Assembly: GCA_023374025.1 (NCBI GenBank)
Contig: SIJG01000074.1
Coordinates: 383,253-447,252 of the forward strand
From: Heterodera schachtii
Taxonomy: Eukaryota > Nematoda > Chromadorea > Rhabditida > Heteroderidae
Direction of reading: 5' to 3'
DNA: 64,000 nt
Made by a program: the position numbers and the translations under genes. The notes under the pieces were generated by a model. That model was not told the DNA's origin, searched no databases, and saw only the letters and a program-made list of their open reading frames with translations. This document shows positions 44,301 through 54,732 of this stretch, piece by piece (position 1 is the stretch's first letter; each line of letters begins with the position of its first letter).

Positions 44301-47300
44301 GCTTCCATTCAAAGCATACGGCAAGCGAAGCCTGAACAAAAGAAAAAGCCGACAAAACATTTTTTTTCCAAATTATTATACCAAACAAAAAATCACAACA
44401 AAAAGCGACGTCGTCGAAAACTTCGCATTTGCGGAGAGTTGCATAATTTTTCGGGGATTTCTCAATTTGCGTCAAGGAAAATGTTTGGGGACACTTTGGA
44501 CTAATTTTATTTGTTTGATTGGTTCTGCAATTTGTGCCCTTTTTAAGCGCTGTTTTGGCCTCCCCCCTAAAAAAAGACTTTGTTCACCAAAAAAGGCATT
44601 AGTAAGCAGCAGTAAGGTGCAAAATGGCCATTAGTAATCATTTAAATGGATTAATAAAACACGAAATGTAACCATATAAGTGTCAATTCTGTGATGACTG
44701 ATCGAATAAAGCGAAAAAAAACGGCAAAAGTTCCACAAAGATTGCAGGCAAAAACTAGTACAAACCCAAAATTAATTTTTGAAACTGTGGCTTTTAAAAG
44801 GCAAATATTATTCAACGCTTGAAAATTAAAATAAATTGTAACAAATTTTATTAATTAAATTCGGTGCTTTCGGCACAATTAATTTTAAACAAAAAAAATG
44901 ATTCCCTCCCCTATTCTTTTTTTCTGATTGCGCATTTGCCTCATTGATTAATTGATCAGAGGAATATAATTGATTTGTTAAGTGCTCATTCTTCGCTTTA
45001 ATGACCTATTTATTGATTGATCCATCGTTTGATTTTGCACTGAAATGTTAATTAGTGCCACGTCTGATCTATTAATGCCCTAATTGGTTGGGATATAGTT
45101 CGACTGATTTAATTTGCACATGCTAATGAGAGAAGTGTGTAGGCAGAAATGTTTTTACCCTGGCGGAGGGTGCAGGAATTGAACCCACGACTTCCTCCGA
45201 TCAGTTCCAACAGGGGGCCATGTGCCCCGGTAGCGCAGTGGTTCCGCTTCCGTTCTGCTGGAGCGCGTGGGTTCAATGCCCACCCGCCGCGGTGGTTCAA
45301 CATTTTGCACCCTCTGCCCTTTTCTTAACTGTATATTTATATTTACATCCCAATTTTTAGCTTGGCATTCGCACTTTGCCTTCCTTTGTGCCGCATCCGC
45401 TCTCCTCCAATGGCGACAGAATGGTAAAAGGGACGGGGCGTTCCATTCATTCGATGTTCCGGGTTTAAATTCGGTATTTTCTCTACCCGAGTACCCACCC
45501 CTACACTATTTGTAAGTTAAAAAATTGATCAATTCAAAAAGATCCAATTTTCAAAAACAATCTACTGTAGGGGGTAATTACGGTAGAGAGTCTTAAATGA
45601 TTAGAAAAACTCCTGATCTGGCTGGATTGATCATTGCTCTTACATTTCAACATTAAGAGTTTTACTGGTCGACTGAAAAACGTTCTTTGGCATTTGTCCG
45701 GCATTGAATTTGTCAATTTGCCCGAAGGTCGGCTTGGAAAATTGTGGATAAAAAACATTTTGGGAATGTCTCTTTTTTAGCCCTTCTGCACGACGAGAAC
45801 AAAATGTATGAGCAAAGTCAGTGGTGATTTGCTTTTTGTGTAAAAAAAATACTTATCCGGTTGGATTTTCTGATCAGATTTGAGCTATCTCTATTGCTCT
45901 GTTCCATGAAGAAGCAGTAATTAGAGGGCCAAAAGAAATGGAAGCCTTGGAATATGTTGGGTCGTTACTCGAAAAACAGAGCAACTCAAAAACCAGCTTT
46001 TCGAATATTTTTGGTCATAACTTTTTGGAAACTTAAGAAATTTTTGAATTTTGCACGATAATAGCATTGTCTTGTTCAAATGCTGCTCTGATCATTTGAA
46101 ATGCTGAATGATTGCGCTTTTTTGACCAATTCTATTCCGATCACTGCTGATCTGTCTCCCCGTTTCACTGAACCATTTGAATGATCACTTCCGATCATTG
46201 CCCCTCTCTTCTGTCATTCTGTCCTCTTTTGTTTGGGTTCTTTACCGATCCGTTCGTCCCTAATTCCCGGCATTTTTGTCTGCTAACAAATAAGTGTCGC
46301 ATTATCCACCCGATCTGTGTCTGATCATTGCTGATCACTTAAGTGTCCCGCGGTCGTGACAATCTTTGGGCACTGAGTGTCCGCTCGGTGCCCGTCCTTC
46401 TGATCAACGGTGAGCGCTTTTTGGATTTTCCGCGTCCGCTGCCCCCGAACATCGGCTTCATGGGCGAGCTAGCGACGATTGGCGGCAAAAAAGCGGTCAC
46501 TGACGGCGGCGGTGGCCATGGACAACTGGAGCCCGATTTGGCATCGGTCTACTCGAGACCGGCCAGCAAAGGTGGGTAAAGAGTCTCGAGTCGAAAGGCA
46601 AACACGGCACGGACAGACAGACAAACCCACCGAAAAGCGAAAAGGCAATCAGATTCCGATCAGTCAAGTACCATTCTTGGAACCAATGGGACTACAATAA
46701 TATAGGCCCGCTTATTACGGTATCTCAAAATGCCGGAGGCTACGATAAGTTATTATTTATTTTTGCTGATATATGGGTTATTCCACTTCATTTTCTATCC
46801 GATTTCTTTCGGCTACTGTACCTACAAATCTCTTTTGGTTTTTTGATACGGTATTCCCCAACAAACATAAAATGCCCCTTTTTCACAGGTGTTGTCGTCT
46901 TCTCCATGGTGCATATATTTCTCCATTATTCATTTTATCCCATATTTTATCTTTTTAACCATTATAGGGCACCGTGTCAAATACGGTATTTTCATCCTAT
47001 TAGTCCTGTGCCGAGTTTTTGCTTCGCATTATTAGTCCAACATGCCGCCGGAAATGGCACAGAGCTTCCTCAACGCGTTCGGCAAAATGCCAACCATTGA
47101 TTTCTTGTGGAAAACGGAACAGACGGAATTGACGGGCGCAAAACAATTGCCAAATGTGCACCTGAGGCGATGGATCCCGCAGAAGAAACTGATGAGTGAG
47201 TGGCCAAAGTTTGGACAGATCAAAATGATAAATGGAAAAATGATCAATGCCCGTCAAACTGATCAGAAAATGCCTTTTTCAAGGGAAATTCGCCCCTCAT

Positions 47301-48600
47301 CCCTCAAAAATCAGAATTAAAAGTCAAAATCCAAGCATTATCCGCTTTTCCTCTCTCTCTTCAGAACACCCCAAAACGCTTCTGCTGTTGGCACATGGTA
47401 ATTAATCTCAGCGGCGAATGGTTGGGGAAAAAATGCATTTAAAATCCGATTTTTAGGAGGATACAACAGCTTTTTGGAGGTTTCATTTTATGGCATTTTG
47501 CGTTAGGTTTTGCCCGAAAGGGTCGGACAGACCGAAAAGAGTAAGCCGACAGATGAAGCGGACATTTTGCCAAAACAAAGGCTTCCAAAATGGGTGTCCC
47601 TGTTGTGCTGGTCCCTCTGTTCGCTGATCAGCACATCAACGCGGAACGTGCCAAACGGTTTGGCATCGCCGTCACGCTGGACAAATTGGCACTGAGCGCG
47701 GACGCAATTCACAGCGCATTGAGCCGCGTTTTGGAAGACTCGCGGTTGGTAGGGCATGGATGGGACGCGGAGCGGAAACAAATGCGCCCAGGGGAGGGGG
47801 GAGGGGATGTGACGATTATCCCAAATAGGGGGACAATTAAAGCCTAGATCTGTATCCAGGCCTGTATTTTTCCTGGATCTAGGTCCAGTCAATTTCGGCA
47901 ACCTGGATTTTTCTGGACCCTAGATTTTCCTGGGTTTTTGTCCAGAAAATCTAGGTCCAGGCTTTATTCAAAATGCCTAGCTCTATGGGGCAATTAAATC
48001 CAATCCTCAAAACGCCATTTTTATTAATATTTTCTATGATTTCCAAAATTCTTCGAGGATTTAATTTATTTTTTCAAAATTTTTATTATTTTCTCGTTTC
48101 AGATTTGTGGACTGAACCATTCTTTGATTTCTTAATATTTAATAAATTTTATTTATGAATTTCAAATAATGAATTTTGTAAAATTAAATTTCATAGAATG
48201 TAAAAATTAAAACCCAAAAGTTTTTTAAAAATATCCTTGGTATTTTGGTTCAATTTTTGTAATTTCTAAAAATTAAAAAAAAGAAATTCATTGTTTTATA
48301 AAGTGAGGGCGGGGGGCTAAAGTCCAAAGTGCCGTCGTCGTCTCTGATCAAAACCCGTGCCGCAGATTCTCGCGCAATGCTCGCCGTCTGTCCACAATGT
48401 TGGCTGCCTCCGTGCCGGCACCGTCGCGAATGCCGGCCCCGGTCCATCTGCGGCACAGCCTCAAGCTGGCGATGGCACCACGGACGGACCTTTTCACGCT
48501 AAAAGCCGCGCAGGCGTTGAGCTTTTTCCAATTCCATTGCGTCGACTTGGCACTGCCGTCCGCACTTCTGATCACTCTGCTGATGCTCACTTCCTCTTGA
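41357..48600 (+). CDS. UDP-glycosyltransferase (UGT)
   Basis: Fifteen exons close in phase to 531 residues, the normal family length: 41357-41568, 41913-42072, 42575-42675, 43001-43040, 43309-43359, 45361-45423, 45658-45727, 45781-45816, 46344-46571, 46889-46908, 47036-47195, 47365-47397, 47457-47479, 47581-47744, 48366-48600. A signal peptide (1-28) is followed by RILQIVPGFTNSHVLFNYR, which has the acceptor-site His, then FDLAIGHF, CPVMLAERVGV, PSFVPHPLSSNGD, SFTGRLKNV and FLDFPRPLPP. The donor site follows: WIPQKK, HPKTLLLLAHGGYNSFLE, GVPVVLVPLFADQ, NAERAKRFG. A hydrophobic C-terminal helix (about 513-529) is the usual ER anchor, though the normal basic tail is missing. UGTs conjugate small lipophilic compounds with sugar in the ER lumen. 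Intron 2 starts with GC (42073); exons 10 and 13 are microexons. Confidence 0.92.
44136..44281. repeat. CT microsatellite in UGT intron 5
   Basis: Interrupted (CT)n of about 145 bp. The long frames it produces on both strands are low-complexity artefacts. Confidence 0.9.
45155..45217 (-). repeat. tRNA-like (SINE-like) copy, minus strand, UGT intron 5
   Basis: On the minus strand it holds a B-box-like GTGGGTTCAATTCC followed by TGCACCCTCCGCC. It is the inverted counterpart of the copy at 45222-45320. No complete tRNA fold is present. Confidence 0.45.
45222..45320 (+). repeat. tRNA-like (SINE-like) copy, plus strand, UGT intron 5
   Basis: It begins GCCCCGGTAGCGCAGTGGTT (A-box-like) and has GTGGGTTCAATGCCCAC (B box with a closed T stem), then ends TGCACCCTCTGCCC. 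The acceptor stem does not pair, so a working tRNA is unlikely; a tRNA-derived SINE fragment fits better. It lies in inverted orientation to the copy at 45155-45217. Confidence 0.5.
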
Positions 48601-49449
48601 TCGGTCATCACAATTGTCACTAATTATGTATGTACAAAGTTACCATTTCATAAGGCATTTAGTGAGCGGCATGGTAAAAATTTACCGCGACAAAAACCGC
48701 CGGTAATTTAAACGTTTATCGGTCGATTTTTGGAAAAACATCGGGTAATTACCGGTGTTTATCTGTTCAGCGTTACCGGAAAATTTTTTTCTACAAAATT
48801 CATAAACAAACCGTAACTCTAATTTCTTTTTTTCGTGCCTATTTAGATTAGACTTACAGGGATAAACTGAATGGCAATTTGTCCTTTGATAAACACTAAT
48901 AAATTGTAATTGGTTTTATATTTTGCTAAAATTGTCTCTGCCCGTTTTGGAATTTCCATCCAAGACTTTGTAAATTTCCAAAATAGTTTTTTTTTTTTTT
49001 TGAAGGCCGGCATTTTTACTGCAATTTTAATTTTAAAAAATTCTCAATTAAATCAATTTATATTAAAATGATTATCTAATTTATCGAAAATGGATAAACA
49101 GATGTATTGAATGATCAAATTATGCTTTAATTGCTGCTGAATGATTAATTAGTGACCCGTTTTGGCGTTCTTCCAGCAGTTCTTCCATTTTTTTTCTGGT
49201 GTCGACCCGTTTTTTTTGCCTTTTTTCTCCGCGCGACTTTTCCATGCCATTGTTCAACTGCCAGTCCTTAAATGTTTCTGATCAGGCTAATTCATTAATG
49301 ACTTTGCCCAAATCAGTGCAATTGATTGGTAACAGATCAGCATGGATTTGATCCTGATCATAGGACCAAAACTGATCAGAGTTGGAGCCGGATTTGGTAG
49401 GTGCTAGACTGTATCAGACAGTAAATTCGGGATAGGAAAAACGTGGGAT
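48601..49449. other. region between convergent genes, no gene seen
   Basis: AT-rich, with AATAAA near 48899 (possible UGT poly(A) site) and an ATTACCGG-type inverted phrase near 48700-48780. Several TGATCA sites occur near 49280-49380. No exon found. Confidence 0.45.
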
Positions 49450-50324
49450 TTAGCCTGGTACCATCAATACGGTACACTGGAACATAGTACCATATCCACA
49501 CGGATTACTGAACGGCAGGGATCGCCCGGGCGGGTTTTACGGGATAATGGATCGGGAGTGGATCTCGGCATTACATCGAGTTCCCAGCCAAGAAACTCAT
49601 AGATTTTTTGAATCCGGCTATGAGAATTAGTGTCTGTGCTCTCCCCTCTCTTACCATGTGCCGCCTCCGTTTGTCCTCATGTCCCGCTTCGTCTTCTCCT
49701 GCTGCTGCCCCGGGTGGTGCCATTCGGCCGTTGTCCGTTTCGGTCCTCCCAGCAGAAGTTCAGCGGAGCTCAGCTGGCTGGACTCCAACGATTCGCTGAC
49801 TTAAAAAATTAGCCAATTTCACTTCTGTAGATTTCTGATCAGCACTCACCGAGCTGATCAATTTTTGGGCCCAGCGACAGAGAAAGGGCCACCAAAATGA
49901 CGGCAATCGTCTGCAAGAGGAAGAAAAGTTCACGAAATTATGCCGAGGGCAGTGGGGATCTTCTCGGGTCTTGAGTCTCGGCCTTTTTAAGTAATGGCAT
50001 TTTGCCGAGTCTCCGGGGTCGCGGACTCAGTTTTGGGCCCAATCCCGGTCTCGAATTCCGACCAATTTTGTGGGATACTGTACTTTGAATTTATGTAAAT
50101 TTGGGGCCAATTAGACGGACAAAGTGCCAAAAAAGTGATCTCCTTTTGTGGCTAACCGTAATGGCCACCGCCACCAGTGCCACCACCCGCTTCACCCTCC
50201 GCTGGTTCTGCTCCTTCAGCTGTTGGATTTCCGCGTCGGTCAGTGCGCCCATCATCGGCACGGCGGATGCCGAACTCAGCTCAACACTGGCGCGACAGCT
50301 GCGGCAATTGTGCGGCGAGTCCAT
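49450..50324 (-). CDS. small single-pass membrane protein, unknown family
   Basis: Four minus-strand exons (50324-50157, 49910-49850, 49799-49655, 49507-49450) with good splice signals (GTTAGC/TTGCAG, GTGAGT/TTTAAG, GTAAGA/TTCAG) close to 143 residues. Residues 1-46 are polar with CRSC near the start and basic KRVVKR-like residues before the helix. Residues 47-69 are a transmembrane segment (VVALVAVAITTIAVILVALS). Residues 70-143 are Gln/Ser/Lys-rich and end in a Cys-rich patch (GGGTCNPCGYGTMFQC). It has the topology of a signal-anchor protein with an outside C-terminus. The start may lie further upstream because the first exon could be preceded by others. I do not recognise the family. Convergent with the UGT gene. 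Confidence 0.55.
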
Positions 50325-53256
50325 TCGAAATTTTGGCTTTTTATTTTCAAATATTTGAATTTCAAATTTTTCAGCTCAGCTAAATCGGAAGGTTGGAAAT
50401 TTATGGCCAACAAAAATCAAAAAAAAAAAGTTTGCAAACATAAAACGGCACCACAGGAATATGTGGCAAGAAGTGAATTGGAAATGGGGGCATAATGGGG
50501 GAAGGGAAAATGGGAAAAATTTGAGGGGGGGGGGGGGGAGTTGGCATTACGAAAAGCGGAAAAAGGGGGGGGGGGTGCTGACGTAAAGCAAAAAATGCCA
50601 AAAAAATTCGGGCTGTGCCCGGGACGTAGGCAAACAAAAAGTGGCTAATGGAGTAAATAAAATGCCCTAAAATTTGAACTTTTAGGTTAAAAGGAAAAAA
50701 GTATTTGTTTCATAAGCAATTTCCAAATTTAACAAAAATGAATACGGTAGCGTTTCGGCGATACTAATTTTTGGAATTTCATATTTTTTTTTCACTTACA
50801 ACCCTTTTTAAAAAAACTTGGTCTTTTAATCTTTATTCGAAAGCTTTTGGTTGTTTCAATAAGCCATCCAAAATCAAAAACACCTTAGTTTTTAAACATT
50901 CGGATAAACTAAAATTTAGAAATTTTGTCATTTTTTCTTTCCAATTATAATAAATTTTAAATTGAGGAGTTTCTTTAAAAAGCGAAAATTTGAACCCAAG
51001 CTTCTGCTGCTCGCTCCCCGTGCTGCTGCTGGCTTAGGCCCCGTTGGACGCCGTTTGGATGGGAATGAATGCGAAGGGGGGGGGGAAAGGCGAGGACGGC
51101 ACAATGCCAAAAAATGGGGAGGGAATGAACCAAAAAAGGAGAGGCGAGGAAATGAGAAACTCCGCCCGCCCTTCCCCGTCCTTTTCCCCGTCCCCCCCCC
51201 CCCTCCCCCCCCCGGCACGTTTACTTTTTCCGCACTCTCTTCGCCGGTAGAGAGCGGCGACCTTTCCCCCTCCCACTCTCTCCCCCTTTCAATTTGGCAC
51301 CGTTAAAATGAGTCCCATACGACTGAGTTCAAATGTTATAAAAGTGCCAAAAGAGTTGGAAAGACACGCCGTGTGCATCCACGGATTTAGAATTGTTCAG
51401 CCCTCCCAACAGATTTGGGTTGGTGTTTTTCGTCCCCTACCTTATCTCCCATTTTTCTTTCTCCGACGGTCGGGGAGAAATCCCTAATTAATTGTCTATG
51501 ATTTAATGAATTATCCCTAATATCTTAGGGGTTTACCTATGCTTAACAATTCCTTTTTGACTAGTTTTTGGTGAAAACCGACCGGGACTCAACTGGAGAC
51601 TGAATTGTCAGCTCTCACCCCGTCATGCCACCGTCAGCCATTCGTCTTTGTGCCCGCGGGGCATGTAAATGCAATCTCAAAATTGGCGATGTGCTGCCCT
51701 CTGCTGTTGGAGGGGTGACAGCGGTGGGTGGGCAAAGTCGAGGAACGGGGCACGGCCATGGCGGTGTTCCCTTTCTGCCTCGCTTTAGGAGGGGGGGGGG
51801 GGAGATTTGAGGGAATAAGGGGGGGGGAGGGGAAACCCCGCGGAAAAATTGACAGCAAATTGGCAAGAAAAGACGCCGAAAGGGGGGGGAGGAAAAGCGT
51901 AAAGAAAGGAAAAGCATTAGCAAAAAGACGAAAGGGAGAGGGGGGGGGGGGTGAAGCAATTCCTGTCTTGGAACAGGAAATGAAGCCCATTGTGTGTTGC
52001 GGGAATAAAAAAAGAAAGGCTAATGAACGGCCGGGGGCGGGGGAAACAATGGCCAAAAAAGGAAAATGCCGTCGTGTCCCTATGGAATTGGCAAATTTTA
52101 TTGCCCGAGGCAAAATGCTTTTAACGCCTCTTTCGAAGGAGGGCACAAAAGTTACAATGGAAAGAAAGATTGAAGAACGACGTGGGGGAGGGGGGAGAAG
52201 CAAAAAAAGTCGCAACAACAATTGACGCCTTTTTCATGGGGAAAGATGTTAATGATGGTTGAATGGCGTAAATTGTTGGTCGAGACGAACAAATGGGGGA
52301 CGAGGAACCAAAAGATGGCACATCCAACAGGGAATACGGTAGAATGGGAAAGGCACATTATAGTAAGAATACAAAAGCCATTCTACCAAAGGACAGCCAA
52401 ACAAACCATTCAAGGAAAAAAATAGGTGTCCTTTTCAAGGTCAACGGGTTTTTTCGATTTTACACAAAAATAAAAAATTCAAAAATGATAAATACTAGAG
52501 CCTGGAACCGGGATTTTGGCATTGCCAACTGAGCACCAACCGGGATTTTTCGGATTTTCAAAAGCCTGGGTTTCAATTGTTTATCTGATTGTTAAAATTT
52601 TCAAGCTCTACTGATAATAAAGGAGATATTCTTAGAAATTTTCAAGATTTATTGAGAATTTTTTTGAGTTAGAATGAAACCGACTCAATACAAAACCGAC
52701 TCAATACCGGAATCCCGAACAACGGACTCTATCTATTAAATACATTTGAATCCGTTTCTCAAGACTATGCCTTGGACTTTTGCATATGTGTATATGAACT
52801 ATATTTTCCAGCTCCTCGGAGGCCATTGGTATTTAAATGGCCACTCAAACTGCCAAAAAAGGCACCAAAACTGAAATGGCACAATATAATGACCCGCTTT
52901 TAGTGATTTGCGGGTTAGGCGTGGGCTGAAAAGTGCCAAAGGTTTTATTGTGAGGGACCCAGAAATGACGTGAGCGGATAAACACTCAAATTTCACACGG
53001 GGCAAATGACTCTCGAAATGTAAACACTCGCGAGGGTCGAGAGGCCAAGAGTCTCGGGAAGCGTCAACAGCAAATTTCATTAATCAACACCCCACCCACT
53101 TTTTGTTGGCCCTTTCAAAGTGCGCCGCCGGGGGGGGGGGACAAATTGAATAATAAAAGAAGGAGGAGGACACGGAACTTGACGGGTGCACCAATAAATG
53201 TCGAGAAAATGAGTGAAAATGAAATATACCCCCTCGGGGGACAAATTGAACAGACG

Positions 53257-53258
<2 letters not shown>

Positions 53259-53290
<32 letters not shown>

Positions 53291-53305
53291 GGAGAGAGAG
53301 GGAGG
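53259..53305. repeat. GA microsatellite
   Basis: A near-pure (GA)n run followed by purine-rich sequence. Confidence 0.9.
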
Positions 53306-54703
53306 GATGAGGAGGGCAAACAAACAGCTCGAGCAGAGTGGAGAGTGGTGGATGCTTAGGTACATTAGTTTGCGAAAAGACGTTGCTTATAATTCCCGAG
53401 AATGTGTATTATTTGGCAAAAAAAGGAGCAAAAGCCAAAATAAATGACCTTGCTGACGTCATACATGCATTTCAATTGATCGAGAACACTTGGACCTTGA
53501 GTTGTTCGGGACCGGCCGGAGAATCCCGACCTTTCAGGTCAAGGTCCCGGTTTTTGCCAAAATTCCCGCTTCAGACTAATTGCTTTTAAGAAAAGAAAAT
53601 CGAAATTTATTTTAGTCAAAATAAGTTGTTGATGAGTTCACGGAACGCCAATTGTGAAGTATTTGTGAAACGATTTGCTCATCATCGGCACCACTCTCTT
53701 AAGCATCGCACCCCCACTGCTCCTCTCCCCTCCCGCCATTCTCGAGGACCGTCACATCAAAAACATCAATCATTCTTCCAACTTCCTCATCCCATCTTCA
53801 TAATCATCATCATTAGCATTTTCATCGTCGGATCAGTCTCTCCTCATCCCTCTCCCCGTGTCACGGAGTGGCGGCGATGAATCGGCGATTGGCTTTTCGA
53901 AATGCTTTTGCTCTTTGGCGGCTGTCACCGCCGCTGGGGGCGGAGGAAAAGCCGCCGCTTCGACGACGACGGGGACAACAACAAATGGAGTTGAAGTTGT
54001 TATTGTTGTTGATATTGTTGGCCTTGGCTTTAGACAGCACAATGATGAGAAGCAACGGAAGCAGCGCAAAAAGAATCAGAAGAAGGACTTTGCCGGCCGT
54101 ACTCAATTGGACGGAGCGAAGAAAACGGCGGAGGGGCGACGAGGGAAAAGCAATTTGCTGAATTGGGGGGGGGGGGTGTAAAATGGCACGCCAAGGCAAT
54201 GACGAAGAATGGCACAAAACGAGCGGGTGGGTGGTAAACAAGCGATCGGATTTCACTTCCTGCACAAAAGAGGCGCCGCCGCCGGGCGGGAAAATTTGGC
54301 AATGGCACCAAACGGCACACCAAACAAATTGGCATTTAAAGCACCAAAACTTATTGGGCACGAAAATTTACTAGTTGACGGAATCCCGAAATTATTTAAA
54401 AATAGATATGGAAGGATAACGAACATTAGCTCGGTCTGGCGGCACCCGTGGACATGAGATGATGTTGCGCGGAGTTGCCAAGAATGGGCAGTGCGGACGA
54501 GGGCAAAGCGGAGGACGAAGCAACGGCACGTAACTGCAGCAGGGGGATAAAGCCATTTATGAGGGCTTACATAAATAGAACGTAATAGGTCATGATGGCG
54601 GCTCAAATCTAATACGTAATGAGTCCACCCCCGAGAGTTGGCATCTAATTTACGTGATTTGCACAAAAGACAGCGGTTTTTCGTTTCCAATAAACGCAAA
54701 ACG

Positions 54704-54731
54704 CTGATCAGTGATCACTGATCAGTGATCA
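54704..54731. repeat. two copies of a 14-bp TGATCA module
   Basis: CTGATCAGTGATCA is present twice head to tail, immediately after the stop codon of the phospholipase B-like gene. The sequence is highly palindromic. Confidence 0.7.
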
Positions 54732-54732
54732 A

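Larger units (their letters stand above)
50325..54732. other. 4.4-kb region without a confident gene
   Basis: Contains G/C homopolymer runs (50523-50540, 51188-51200, 51791-51801, 51940-51950), a GA microsatellite (53259-53305) and purine-rich low-complexity frames. A hydrophobic Leu-rich segment near 53985-54045 appears on both strands because the codons are complementary; neither strand gives a closed gene model. A TATAAAAG at 51339-51346 has no clear downstream gene. I annotate nothing as coding here. Confidence 0.5.

Noticed and set aside
44021..44634. Long Ser/Leu and Arg/Glu-rich frames on both strands
   Set aside because: They are translations of the CT/GA microsatellite in UGT intron 5.
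51634..52225. Frames of 165 and 195 codons on opposite strands
   Set aside because: Purine-rich low-complexity sequence; composition is biased by G runs, and no motif or intron signals were seen.
53861..54361. Possible secreted or membrane protein with a Leu-rich helix
   Set aside because: Hydrophobic frames exist on both strands from complementary codons; no ATG plus splice model closes on either strand.
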